NCBI GenBank assembly: GCA_949289215.1
Contig: CASENC010000008.1
Location: 1 to 64,000, forward strand
Source of the DNA: an uncultured Bacteroidales bacterium
Lineage (GTDB): Bacteria; Bacteroidota; Bacteroidia; Bacteroidales; Muribaculaceae
Direction of reading: 5' to 3'
Length of the DNA: 64,000 nt
Shown here: piece after piece, positions 6,571 through 15,345 of the stretch
How the letters are laid out: each line of letters starts with the position of its first letter
Numbering within the stretch: position 1 is the first letter of the stretch
Translations under genes and position numbers: made by a program
The notes under the pieces: generated by a model
Told to the model about the DNA's origin: nothing
Database searches by the model: none
Seen by the model: only the letters and a program-made list of their open reading frames with translations

Positions 6571-8343
6571 TTATTTCTTAGACAGCTTTTCTTTCAAGGC
6601 TGCAAGTTCTTGGATGTCTCCAAGAGTGGTCTTTTCGATAGCCGGAGTAGAAGAAGCGGTCTCTTCAATTGCCTTTGCTGCCTTCTTGGCTTTCTTGGCT
6701 TCTGCTTTGGCCTCATCTTCAAATATACGGCTGTGCGAGAGAATAATCCTCTTGGCATCCTTGTTGAATTCGATTACCTTAAAGTCAAGTTTCTCGTCTT
6801 GCTTGGCTTGTGTACCGTCTTGCTTAACAAGGTGCTTTGGAGTTGCAAAGCCCTCAACGCCATAAGGCAAGGCTACAACTGCACCCTTATCAAGCATCTC
6901 TACGATTGTACCCTCGTGAATGCTACCAACAGTGAAGATGGTTTCAAACACATCCCACGGGTTCTCTTCAAGTTGCTTGTGACCAAGGCTCAAGCGGCGG
7001 TTCTCCTTGTCGATTTCGAGTACTTGAACATCGATGTCGGCACCGATTTGAGTGAATTCCGACGGATGCTTAATCTTCTTCGTCCACGACAAATCAGAAA
7101 TATGGATAAGTCCGTCAACACCTTCTTCAAGTTCAACGAATACGCCAAAGTTAGTGAAGTTGCGCACCTTTGCAGTGTGCTTCGAACCAACAGGATAGTT
7201 GGTTTCGATATTTTCCCAAGGATCGGGCTTAAGTTGCTTAATACCGAGCGACATTTTGCGTTCTGCACGGTCAAGGGTAAGAATTACAGCTTCTACCTCA
7301 TCACCCACTTTCAAGAAATCTTGAGCCGAACGCAAGTGTTGCGACCACGACATTTCGCTCACGTGGATAAGACCTTCAACACCCGGTGCGATTTCAACAA
7401 ATGCACCATAGTCAGCCATTACCACAACTTTGCCTTTCACCTTGTCACCAACCTTCAAGTTGGGATCAAGGGCATCCCATGGATGCGGTTGCAATTGCTT
7501 CAAACCGAGAGCTATGCGCTTCTTTTCGTCATCAAAGTCGAGGATAACCACATTAAGCTTTTGGTCAAGGCTTACAACCTCTTCCGGATGACTTACGCGG
7601 CCCCACGAAAGGTCGGTGATGTGGATAAGACCGTCAACACCGCCGAGGTCGATGAATACACCGTAAGAAGTGATGTTCTTAACAGTACCTTCAAGCACCT
7701 GTCCCTTTTCGAGCTTGGCAATGATATCTTTCTTCTGTTGTTCGAGTTCGGCTTCGATAAGAGCCTTGTGCGAAACAACAACGTTTTTGAATTCTTGATT
7801 AATCTTAACGACCTTAAATTCCATTGTCTTACCAACGAATACATCGTAGTCACGAATGGGCTTAACGTCGATTTGCGAGCCCGGCAAGAATGCTTCGATG
7901 CCGAATACGTCAACAATCATACCGCCCTTAGTACGGCACTTGATGTAACCCTTGATAACTTCATCGTTTTCGAGAGCTTCGTTGACGCGCTCCCAGCTCT
8001 TGGCAGCACGTGCCTTCTTGTGCGACAAGACGAGCTGACCCTTCTTGTCTTCTTGGTTTTCGATGAACACTTCCACCTTGTCGCCCACCTTCAAATCGGG
8101 GTTGTAGCGGAATTCGTTCAAAGGAATGATACCATCCGACTTGTAACCGATGTTAACCACTACTTCACGCTTGTTAAGCGCAATAACGGTACCTTCTGTT
8201 ACATCCTTGTCCTTAATGGTGTTAAGAGATTCGTCGTAGGTGTGTACCAGTTCCTCGTGAGATTTCTCTCCTTGAGTTTCGCCTTTTTCAAAGGCATCCC
8301 AATCGAAATCTTCAATTGGAGAATTTTTTAATTCTTCGCTCAT
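6571..8343 (-). CDS. rpsA: 30S ribosomal protein S1
   Basis: S1 binds mRNA on the 30S subunit and helps initiation, which matters in Bacteroidetes because strong Shine-Dalgarno sites are rare there. The 590-residue protein has six S1 (OB-fold) repeats. The clearest carry the pattern G.V..I..YG.FV.L..G.xGLIH.S.LSW, for example SYGVFIDLGGVDGLIHITDL, DYGAFVEIAPGVEGLIHVS and NFGVFVELEEGVDGLIHIS. The C-terminal tail is rich in Lys, Ala and Glu. It is monocistronic, with its own promoter and terminator. The opposite strand stays open for most of the gene, a by-product of biased codon use. Confidence 0.97.
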   Translation of the reverse strand: MSEELKNSPIEDFDWDAFEKGETQGEKSHEELVHTYDESLNTIKDKDVTEGTVIALNKREVVVNIGYKSDGIIPLNEFRYNPDLKVGDKVEVFIENQEDKKGQLVLSHKKARAAKSWERVNEALENDEVIKGYIKCRTKGGMIVDVFGIEAFLPGSQIDVKPIRDYDVFVGKTMEFKVVKINQEFKNVVVSHKALIEAELEQQKKDIIAKLEKGQVLEGTVKNITSYGVFIDLGGVDGLIHITDLSWGRVSHPEEVVSLDQKLNVVILDFDDEKKRIALGLKQLQPHPWDALDPNLKVGDKVKGKVVVMADYGAFVEIAPGVEGLIHVSEMSWSQHLRSAQDFLKVGDEVEAVILTLDRAERKMSLGIKQLKPDPWENIETNYPVGSKHTAKVRNFTNFGVFVELEEGVDGLIHISDLSWTKKIKHPSEFTQIGADIDVQVLEIDKENRRLSLGHKQLEENPWDVFETIFTVGSIHEGTIVEMLDKGAVVALPYGVEGFATPKHLVKQDGTQAKQDEKLDFKVIEFNKDAKRIILSHSRIFEDEAKAEAKKAKKAAKAIEETASSTPAIEKTTLGDIQELAALKEKLSKK

Positions 8344-8405
8344 TTAAATTGTTAATAAATAGGTTAATTCTAAGCCCCGGGCACACTTCACCCGAAGCAC
8401 GGCTG

Positions 8406-8435
8406 CAAATTTACACATATTTTCCCAATTATCAA
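8406..8435 (-). promoter_or_regulatory. Bacteroidetes-type promoter of rpsA
   Basis: On the minus strand TTG (8435-8433) stands 19 bases before TAAATTTG (8413-8406). Transcription would start near 8400, giving a leader of about 57 bases. The leader contains a GC-rich stretch (8376-8402) that could form a hairpin and might serve S1 autoregulation; that last point is conjecture. Confidence 0.75.
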
Positions 8436-8588
8436 CACTTTCACACCCGATTTTTACACAAAACGGAATAATAATTTGAAATTTACACTTCGACGGGAAA
8501 CAATCATGGCACACAATTCCATGCCTGCACAATAATTTCATATCAGGCAAAAACATAAAATATCACCGGAGAAACGTAAATTTGCATC

Positions 8589-9311
8589 ATGAAACATTGT
8601 GATTTTGATATGCGATACCGTCGGCACTTGATGCTCCCCGAAATAGGTGCCGACGGGCAACAGAAGTTGCTGCAATCCAGGGTGGCAATAATCGGAGCCG
8701 GAGGCCTTGGTTCTCCCGTAGCCTTTTATCTTGCCGCAGCCGGTGTGGGACACCTTAATATTGTAGATGACGACCGTGTGGATATTTCAAATTTGCAAAG
8801 GCAAATTATCCACAACAGCAATGATATCGGGTGCCTGAAAACCGAATCGGCCAAGGAAAAAATCCACAACCTGAATCCCGACGTTGAAGTAACCACATTC
8901 CCTACCCTATTCAATTCCGATAATGCAAATACCATACTAAATGGTTGCGATGTCGCCATCGATTGCACCGACAATGCCACCTCACGTTTCCTCATCAATG
9001 ACACGTGCGTAAGCATAAATCTGCCATTGGTACATGGTGCAATCAACAGTTTCTCAGGAAATGTTATGACTATAATTCCGGGCTGCGCCAATCTGCGGGA
9101 CCTATTTCCCACGCCACCACAGTCACCTGCGCCGAGCCATAACTACGGAGTGCTCGGCGTAATAGCCGGAATTATAGGTACAATACAGGCTGCCGAGGCT
9201 TTGAAAATACTTCTCGGCATAGGCGAATTACTCACCAATCAAGTGCTGACATTTGACGCCCTCACAATGTCGTTCACAAAATTTAAAATAAATACGGGCA
9301 AATTTCGGTAA
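8589..9311 (+). CDS. HesA/MoeB/ThiF-family adenylyltransferase lacking zinc cysteines
   Basis: This 240-residue E1-like enzyme would adenylate the C-terminal Gly-Gly of a small ubiquitin-like sulfur carrier (ThiS or MoaD type). The nucleotide-binding GAGGLGS (36-42), the segment IVDDDRVDISNLQRQ (58-72) and DCTDN (125-129) are intact. The usual CxxC plus second Cys pair of the zinc knuckle is absent: the region 165-190 reads GCANLRDLF...APSHNYGVLG and keeps only Cys166. There is no rhodanese domain. TAAATTTG (8577-8584) ends only four bases before the ATG, so the mRNA may be leaderless or nearly so. No carrier-protein gene is visible nearby, so the partner is unknown. Confidence 0.85.
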   Translation: MKHCDFDMRYRRHLMLPEIGADGQQKLLQSRVAIIGAGGLGSPVAFYLAAAGVGHLNIVDDDRVDISNLQRQIIHNSNDIGCLKTESAKEKIHNLNPDVEVTTFPTLFNSDNANTILNGCDVAIDCTDNATSRFLINDTCVSINLPLVHGAINSFSGNVMTIIPGCANLRDLFPTPPQSPAPSHNYGVLGVIAGIIGTIQAAEALKILLGIGELLTNQVLTFDALTMSFTKFKINTGKFR

Positions 9312-9362
9312 TATTGGTAGCAAAATAAGTAATTCAGATACACATATTATATCAAACCATTG

Positions 9363-9370
9363 TAATTTTG
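9363..9370 (+). promoter_or_regulatory. -7 box upstream of the DUF1893 gene
   Basis: TAATTTTG fits TAnnTTTG and lies 21 bases before the ATG at 9392. No TTG was found at the expected distance, so the promoter is only partly supported. It suggests the DUF1893-ECF pair can be transcribed separately from the ThiF-type gene. Confidence 0.45.
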
Positions 9371-9391
9371 TAACTGAAATAGTGTGTTACG

Positions 9392-9826
9392 ATGAATATC
9401 GATGATTTAACAAAGATATTGCACGAAAACAAGTTGTCGTGCGTTATTTTAAAAAAGGACGGCTCGCTGATACAATGCCACCGCCGTGGTGTAATCGACC
9501 TATTTGAATTACTGCGCGATGTCCCGGCAACGCTCAACGGAGCAACCATCGCCGATAAAGTGGTTGGACGCGGAGCTGCAGCACTGATGGTGCTCGGTAA
9601 AATCACGCGGCTACACACCGATGTTCTAAGCCGTCCGGCACTTGAGCTACTGCAACAAGCCGAAATAGAAACAACATACGACACGCTTGCCGAAAATATA
9701 ATCAACCGAACAGGCGATGACATTTGCCCGGTAGAGAAACTTACCTCACAGGCCCAAACGGCTCAAGAAGCTCTGCCACTTATAGAACAATTTATAAAAA
9801 ACATGACAAAGCAAAACATGAAATAA
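9392..9826 (+). CDS. DUF1893-family protein
   Basis: The protein has 144 residues and no signal peptide or membrane segment. The pattern LKKDGSLIQCHRRGVIDLFELL (about 21-42), then ATIADKVVGRGAAALMVLG (51-69), then the late Cys of DDICPVEKL (about 109-117) matches DUF1893. That family has a cytidine-deaminase-like fold but no established reaction. The Cys and the GRGAA segment are the likely functional residues. It is 80 bases downstream of the ThiF-type gene and 21 bases upstream of an ECF transporter component, so it is probably co-transcribed with the transporter. No function can be assigned. Confidence 0.75.
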   Translation: MNIDDLTKILHENKLSCVILKKDGSLIQCHRRGVIDLFELLRDVPATLNGATIADKVVGRGAAALMVLGKITRLHTDVLSRPALELLQQAEIETTYDTLAENIINRTGDDICPVEKLTSQAQTAQEALPLIEQFIKNMTKQNMK

Positions 9827-9847
9827 ATAACTATAAAACATAACATT

Positions 9848-10351
9848 ATGACAACACAAAGCGTAAAACTCTACACTTTAAATTACAACGAGTTGCGGAC
9901 ATATTTGTTTGCCACACTGTTTGTGGCAGGCAACATAGTTTTGCCGCAACTTTGCCATTTGATTCCACAAGGCGGTCTCATGTGGTTACCCATCTACTTT
10001 TTCACCCTTGTGGCGGCATATAAGTATGGATGGAAAGTGGGATTATTGACTGCCATAGCATCGCCAGTAATCAACAACCTGCTCTTCGCCATGCCTGCAA
10101 CGGCCATGTTGCCAATCATTCTCACCAAGTCATTGTTGCTTGTCGCAGCAACAGCAGCCGCCACCCGTCTGTTCAATAAATTCAATATGCTCACTGTTGC
10201 AGCAGTGGTTGTAGCTTATCAATTCATAGGATCTCTCATTGAATGGGGTATGACTGCATCATTTGCCGCAGCCGTGCAAGACCTCACAATCGGCCTGCCA
10301 GGCATATTGCTTCAGGTAGTTGCCGGATACCTGGTTATCAAGAAATTATGA
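9848..10351 (+). CDS. ECF transporter S component (substrate-binding membrane subunit)
   Basis: This 167-residue, very hydrophobic protein has about five or six membrane segments (starting near residues 18, 43, 63, 83, 107 and 138). The pattern GGLMWLPIYFFTLVAAYKYGWKVGLLTAIASPVINNLLF, taken as 42-52, 55-61 and 62-80, is typical of small S components that capture vitamins or metals and dock on a shared energising module. No ATPase or T subunit is adjacent, so it would use a module encoded elsewhere (group II). The substrate cannot be read from the sequence, and no riboswitch is visible upstream. It follows the DUF1893 gene by 21 bases. Confidence 0.75.
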   Translation: MTTQSVKLYTLNYNELRTYLFATLFVAGNIVLPQLCHLIPQGGLMWLPIYFFTLVAAYKYGWKVGLLTAIASPVINNLLFAMPATAMLPIILTKSLLLVAATAAATRLFNKFNMLTVAAVVVAYQFIGSLIEWGMTASFAAAVQDLTIGLPGILLQVVAGYLVIKKL

Positions 10352-10422
10352 TATAACAAATTTGGTTTCATAATATCTTTAATATTAATAACTCTATACA
10401 CTACGACTTACCACTATGATCC

Positions 10423-10455
10423 TTGGGGCTGCGTGAGCAGGTTCAAAGATTTTTT
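10423..10455 (+). terminator. Possible terminator after the ECF gene
   Basis: TTGGGGCTGC (10423-10432) pairs with GCAGGTTCAA (10437-10446) around a GTGA loop. The pairing includes two G-U pairs and one mismatch. It is followed by AGATTTTTTA. The rest of the gap to 10580 shows no gene or clear element. Confidence 0.5.
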
Positions 10456-10580
10456 ACGACACGATACCAATATATTGTATCACTTCAAGGTTGGATATTC
10501 ATGTTTAGCCACACGTAAAATAAGAATTTATTACGGCATTAATCGTTTTTGTATTAAAATCTTGCACAAATAGTATTCAC

Positions 10581-11468
10581 CTATATTCTTCTCAACCCGA
10601 TTATTGTAAAATTAATCATCGATTTCAATATGCGTAACTGTAACGGGTCATACCGCAATGATTTACAAAATGCCATAAACGAAGCCGGCCACATCCTATG
10701 TGCAAGGCAACGGCACATTCGCATTTTATACCAATACGCAACATAATGTTTCAAACCCGGCCAATCAGGATTTTCTTTATACAATTCTTCGAACTGCTCC
10801 CCCACCATATCTCGTGCCTCGGGAGGCCGCGGATTGCTATATCCCTGGCAATAAGTTGCCAATGGTTTCAGGCAATAAGCAATCTTATATCGGCAGGCAA
10901 GGCGTGCCCACGTCAACAAATCTTCACCAGACTTTGCCCCGACAAGGAAACCGCCAACCGATTCTATTGCCGACTTGCGAACCACCACGGCCGAGGTCCA
11001 AAGCGGAGGGTCGAATCTCGAAGCAGTGACAAAATACTTGTCAAGCAAGCCACATTCATTGCCTCCAAACGAAACGCCATTAAACCTGGCCGGAATTTCT
11101 ACACCCGATAATTTCCTGAACTCATATGCGGTCACAAACACCGAGCAACCGGGATAGGCTTGCATTAAATCATATTGCGCTTGCAAATATCCGGGCTTCC
11201 ATTCATCATCAGCATCGATGAACGCAATCATATCATGACGAGCCTCGGCTATGCCCCGATTGCGGGCAGCCGCAACTCCGGCATTGGATTGGCCGATGAT
11301 GCGTATTCGTCTGTCATCAAAACTTCGCACTACCGACACACTGCCATCGGTACTGCCATCATCAACCACTACAATTTCAAAATCGCCAAACGATTGCCCT
11401 AACACCGACCGCAACGTCCGTGCCACCTGCTTTTCCTTGTTATACAATGGAATTACAACCGATATCAT
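10581..11468 (-). CDS. Family 2 glycosyltransferase
   Basis: This 295-residue GT-A-fold enzyme transfers a sugar from a nucleotide sugar. The N-terminus SVVIPLYNKEKQVARTL, the segment VVVDDGSTDGS (34-44) and the metal-binding FIDADDEW are the classic GT2 motifs. The N-terminal domain (about 1-105) is well conserved. The C-terminal half (Trp/Tyr-rich, up to residue 295) determines the acceptor and is not recognisable. There is no membrane segment, so it acts on the cytoplasmic face. It is 24 bases downstream of the cytidylate-kinase-like gene and is the last gene of the metA run. Donor and acceptor are unknown. Confidence 0.88.
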   Translation of the reverse strand: MISVVIPLYNKEKQVARTLRSVLGQSFGDFEIVVVDDGSTDGSVSVVRSFDDRRIRIIGQSNAGVAAARNRGIAEARHDMIAFIDADDEWKPGYLQAQYDLMQAYPGCSVFVTAYEFRKLSGVEIPARFNGVSFGGNECGLLDKYFVTASRFDPPLWTSAVVVRKSAIESVGGFLVGAKSGEDLLTWARLACRYKIAYCLKPLATYCQGYSNPRPPEARDMVGEQFEELYKENPDWPGLKHYVAYWYKMRMCRCLAHRMWPASFMAFCKSLRYDPLQLRILKSMINFTIIGLRRI

Positions 11469-11492
11469 ATGCGATTTGGCGGATAACGAAAA

Positions 11493-12137
11493 TCAACCGA
11501 TTTTCAACTTTTTCTTTACAAACTCCTTAATAAATTCGACCGTACCCTCCATGCCGAGAATACTTGAATTTATGCACATATCATACGAGGCACTATGCCC
11601 CCACACTTTTCCGGTGTAGTAGTTATAATAAGAAGCCCTGCCACCTTCTTTAGTCTCTATAATCTTTCGAGCCTCTTTTTCGTCACAATTGTGCCGACGG
11701 CAAATGTTATGGACACGCTCTTCAAGGTCGGCAGTGATAAACACACTTACCGTGTTTGGGAAATCCCGCAGCACATAGTCGGCACAACGACCGACGAACA
11801 CGCATGAATGTTCAGCTGCAGCCTTGCGTATGGCATCGCTTTGAAACTGGAACAGACTTTCTTGCGACAACTTGTTGGTATAAAAATTATTGTCGCCCAC
11901 AAATGGTGCGTGCAAGTGGAACAGCGACCTGAAAAAGCCTTTCCGCTCATCGCTTTGTTCAAATAATTTTTCATTAAAGCCACTCTCCTTAGCCGCTAAG
12001 TTAAGCAGTTCCTTGTCATACATCTTACAACCAAAATCCTCGGCAAGCATCTTGGCTATAACCAGGCCGCCACTTCCTAATTGACGACCTACATTTATAA
12101 TGATTTTTTTATTATTGCTGGATTCCATTTTCTGCAA
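11493..12137 (-). CDS. Cytidylate-kinase-like protein
   Basis: The 214-residue protein begins KKIIINVGRQLGSGGLVIAK, in which RQLGSGG replaces the standard P-loop GxxGxGKS. That pattern is typical of the cytidylate-kinase-like family found in many gut bacteria. Further conserved segments are CVFVGRCADYVL (around 110-121) and RHNCDEKEARKIIE, with KEGGRASYYNYYTG resembling the CMP-kinase lid. It is probably an NMP kinase or a related nucleotide-binding protein, but not the housekeeping cmk. The start overlaps the end of the MATE gene by 26 bases, or 17 if the ATG at 12128 is used. The substrate is unproven. Confidence 0.8.
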   Translation of the reverse strand: MQKMESSNNKKIIINVGRQLGSGGLVIAKMLAEDFGCKMYDKELLNLAAKESGFNEKLFEQSDERKGFFRSLFHLHAPFVGDNNFYTNKLSQESLFQFQSDAIRKAAAEHSCVFVGRCADYVLRDFPNTVSVFITADLEERVHNICRRHNCDEKEARKIIETKEGGRASYYNYYTGKVWGHSASYDMCINSSILGMEGTVEFIKEFVKKKLKIG

Positions 12138-13482
12138 TGTTTCTTTTAAATTTCTTCATATATTTTGCCATCATCACAAATGCGACTATGGCCGCAATGG
12201 CATCAGAAACCGGCATAGCTGTCCACACCCCGTCAAGCTCCATCATTGGAGGCAAAATCACCAACAAAGGCAACAAGAACAACATTTGCCGCGAGAGCGA
12301 CAAGAATATGCTTATTTTAGCCTTGCCTATACATTGGAAAAAGTTGGTTATAACCATCTGGCAACCCACTATCGGGAAGGCAAGCATATGTATCCTTATA
12401 CCTTCGATGGCCATATCAATCAATGTAACATCTTTGGTAAATAACCGTGCGCACTGATAAGGGAAAAATTCAGCTATGATAAAACCTGTGGTGGTAATTA
12501 TCGTAGCAGTTATCATTGCATATTTCAATACTTTCATAAGACGGTCATACTGTTGCGCACCGTAATTATAACCTGCGATAGGCAACATTCCTTGGTTCAA
12601 ACCTATTGTCACCATCACAAAAATAAACGACACTTTGCTTGCTATACCATATGCGCCGACGGCAAGGTCCCCGCCATAATGCGAAAGCCCCATATTAATG
12701 AATATCACCACTATGCAGGCGCAAGTATTCATTGCAAAAGGCGACATACCTATACTGGCTATATTTTTAACTATGTCACGCTTCAACTTGTATATACCGC
12801 TTTTGAAGTGGAGTATTTCATCTTTATTGTTAAACAATTTTATCTGCCAGGCCAAAGCCACCATTTGCGACAATATGGTAGCAACTGCCGCTCCTTGTAT
12901 GCCCATCTTCAACGGCCATATAAAGATAGGGGCAAGCACAATGTTCAGTATAACAGTCAATATTGTAGCCGCCATTGCCTGCTTGGGCTTGCTTGCCGCA
13001 CGCAACACGGCATTCATGCCAAGAAACGTTTGTGAAATCACGTTCCCGGCCAATATCACAAGCATATAGTCACGGGCATACGGTATAGTATTATCACTTG
13101 CTCCGAAGAAATAAAGTATCGGGTCGAGAAACAATATTGCTATAAGTCCAAACAATACACCGACAATCAGGTTAAGCGTGAAACTGTTGCCGAATATATG
13201 CTCGGCCATTGCATAATCCTTTTGCCCCAATTTTACCGATATGCAAGTCGAGGAACCTATACCTACTGCCGCACCGAAAGCGGCAGAAAGGTTCATCAGG
13301 GGGAACGTAATGGCCAACCCCGATATCGCGAGCGGTCCCACTCCCTGACCGATAAAAATACTGTCAATCATATTATACAACGACGATGCCGTCATTGCCA
13401 CGATAGCCGGCAAGGCATATTGCGCCAGCAATTTACCCACCGGTTTCGTTCCAAGTTCAAGTGTTGCTTGTTTATTATCCAT
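12112..13482 (-). CDS. MATE-family efflux transporter
   Basis: The 456-residue inner-membrane protein has about 12 hydrophobic segments in two halves, the layout of MATE cation/drug antiporters. KPVGKLLAQYALPAIVAM near the N-terminus, DSIFIGQGVGPLAISGLA (about 41-58) and the second-half NQGMLPIAGYNYGAQ are MATE hallmarks. The family exports organic cations or other toxic compounds using Na+ or H+ gradients. The substrate is not predictable. It lies 36 bases downstream of the U32 gene and overlaps the cytidylate-kinase-like gene. Confidence 0.92.
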   Translation of the reverse strand: MDNKQATLELGTKPVGKLLAQYALPAIVAMTASSLYNMIDSIFIGQGVGPLAISGLAITFPLMNLSAAFGAAVGIGSSTCISVKLGQKDYAMAEHIFGNSFTLNLIVGVLFGLIAILFLDPILYFFGASDNTIPYARDYMLVILAGNVISQTFLGMNAVLRAASKPKQAMAATILTVILNIVLAPIFIWPLKMGIQGAAVATILSQMVALAWQIKLFNNKDEILHFKSGIYKLKRDIVKNIASIGMSPFAMNTCACIVVIFINMGLSHYGGDLAVGAYGIASKVSFIFVMVTIGLNQGMLPIAGYNYGAQQYDRLMKVLKYAMITATIITTTGFIIAEFFPYQCARLFTKDVTLIDMAIEGIRIHMLAFPIVGCQMVITNFFQCIGKAKISIFLSLSRQMLFLLPLLVILPPMMELDGVWTAMPVSDAIAAIVAFVMMAKYMKKFKRNIAENGIQQ

Positions 13483-13518
13483 TTACCAAAATTTTCATTA
13501 AGCCTAAAATACAAATCT

Positions 13519-15345
13519 TTATGTCGTTATAACCTTCATCTCACAATTCTTGCAATCAAAACCAAGAGCAAGCCTGATATCGCCATGCTTCAAGAAAAGC
13601 TTACCGGCAACTTTGCGACCTGCATCGGTTTTCAGGCACAATCCCAATTCCCGACGCAGGCAATAACGGGTGTGCATAACCACAAGCCCTTTATCAATTT
13701 CCTTTGTAACTTCTATTGCCGGTTCAATATGGTCAACTCCATGCTCCGTATAAAATATAGCGGCAAGATGATTGGCAACATTGTCGGCATATGACATTTC
13801 ACGGCTGACATATTTTACCGAACGGTCTTCTCCCAATCTATACCCGTATCGATAATTAATCCTTTGTGCCTCGTCAAGCATACCGAGGGCCTGCCTGCGC
13901 AAATCGGCTAACACCGATTGCGGAATAAACATATCGTCAACCGTCTGCACCGTTTCACATTCGTATATGGTATTTCCGGTTTTCGACAATGTAGCCATTT
14001 GTCGGTCTCCCTGCGGCTTCTCGGCAGGCTCTATCCGGGCAGGCACGCTGCAAGTAACTTTGTTTCCACGTTCATCTGCCGCATCAAGCACAAGCATACC
14101 ATGGCACACTCGTATATCGAAATTCACTTTTATCTTGCGTTCCACTTGCAAAGCATTAAGTGAATCGTCAAATTGCTTGTCATATGTACGGAATAATACC
14201 GTACCCCTGGGTATATCCATTGCCTGCGACAAAACAAGTAAACCGTTATCATCTACCCTGTTCACCCTGAAACCGGTATAATTACCTTGTCTGTCGAAAT
14301 AGCTTACTCCGTCGCCATTATGAAATTGCAATGGCGATGAAACTGTGACTTTTTTATTATTACACGCCACGACTTTACCGGCCCTTTCACCAAGCGACTT
14401 CGGAGTATCGATTGATGCTATCCTCTGTCCGTTTTCAAGATTACGCACATCAAAATAATAATGCGTGAACCCACGATTGAATTCTTTACGCAAATCAGGC
14501 GTGAAATCACCTGCCACATGGCCTTGCGACACTCTTGTATAAACTTCGGCATTTGATGATATGATTTTGTCTATGACACCTCGGTAATAAGCCACGGCAT
14601 TTTTCACATAATTCACGTCTTTCAACCTGCCTTCTATCTTGAAAGCATCCACACCGGCCTCAATCAGGTCACCCATGCGGTCGCTCAAATTAAAATCGCG
14701 CAACGACAGCAAGTGCTTACCTTTCATAAGCACATTTCCGGCATCATCGGTCAAGTCGAACGGCAAACGGCATATTTGCGCACATTCTCCCCGGTTGGCA
14801 CTGCGCCCTTTCAACACATGGCTCACTTGGCAACGACCACTGTAACTCACGCACAAGGCTCCTTGCACAAAAGCTTCAAGCCTCACACGGGTATTTTGCC
14901 TTATACCGGCAATCTCGTCGCGACTTAGCTCACGAGCCAACACCAATTGCGAAAATCCCACCGCCTCAAGAAACCTGGCTTTCTCAGGAGTGCGTATATC
15001 ACACTGTGTGCTGGCATGGAGTTCTATCGGCGGAATATCCATTCGCAATATGCCCATGTCTTGGACAATCAGTGCATCCACACCGGCACGGTACAGCTGC
15101 CTTATCATCTCCTCGGCTCGTTTCAATTCATTGTCATATATGAGAGTATTGAATGTCACATACACCCTCACATTAAATCGGTGGGCATATTCCACTACAC
15201 GGGCAATATCGGCAATGCTGTTACAGGCGGCACTGCGTGCACCAAATCCCTCGGCACCAATATACACCGCATCGGCACCACAGTTTATGGCAGCAATAGC
15301 CACATCATAGTTTTTAGCCGGAGCCAATAATTCCAATTGCCTCAT
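13519..15345 (-). CDS. U32-family protein (peptidase-like, possible RNA hydroxylase)
   Basis: The 608-residue protein has the N-terminal U32 domain (about 1-290), starting [19 protein letters not shown]. The signature [17 protein letters not shown] followed by [12 protein letters not shown] supplies conserved cysteines. A further Cys group lies at the very C-terminus ([11 protein letters not shown]). The U32 family was named for a collagenase, but its characterised E. coli members (RlhA, TrhP) are needed for hydroxylation of 23S rRNA or tRNA. The length and two-part architecture are closest to the RlhA type. The start codon overlaps the metA stop as ATGA (15342-15345), so it is translated in coupling with metA. 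Confidence 0.85.
   Translation of the reverse strand: MRQLELLAPAKNYDVAIAAINCGADAVYIGAEGFGARSAACNSIADIARVVEYAHRFNVRVYVTFNTLIYDNELKRAEEMIRQLYRAGVDALIVQDMGILRMDIPPIELHASTQCDIRTPEKARFLEAVGFSQLVLARELSRDEIAGIRQNTRVRLEAFVQGALCVSYSGRCQVSHVLKGRSANRGECAQICRLPFDLTDDAGNVLMKGKHLLSLRDFNLSDRMGDLIEAGVDAFKIEGRLKDVNYVKNAVAYYRGVIDKIISSNAEVYTRVSQGHVAGDFTPDLRKEFNRGFTHYYFDVRNLENGQRIASIDTPKSLGERAGKVVACNNKKVTVSSPLQFHNGDGVSYFDRQGNYTGFRVNRVDDNGLLVLSQAMDIPRGTVLFRTYDKQFDDSLNALQVERKIKVNFDIRVCHGMLVLDAADERGNKVTCSVPARIEPAEKPQGDRQMATLSKTGNTIYECETVQTVDDMFIPQSVLADLRRQALGMLDEAQRINYRYGYRLGEDRSVKYVSREMSYADNVANHLAAIFYTEHGVDHIEPAIEVTKEIDKGLVVMHTRYCLRRELGLCLKTDAGRKVAGKLFLKHGDIRLALGFDCKNCEMKVITT

Noticed and set aside
6454..8331. A 625-codon open frame on the plus strand
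   Set aside because: It lies exactly opposite rpsA and mirrors its biased codon use. It has no family resemblance, while the S1 repeats on the minus strand are unmistakable.
10352..10580. Small RNA or gene between the ECF and GT2 genes
   Set aside because: Only a weak terminator hairpin is visible; no promoter with both boxes and no convincing open frame.
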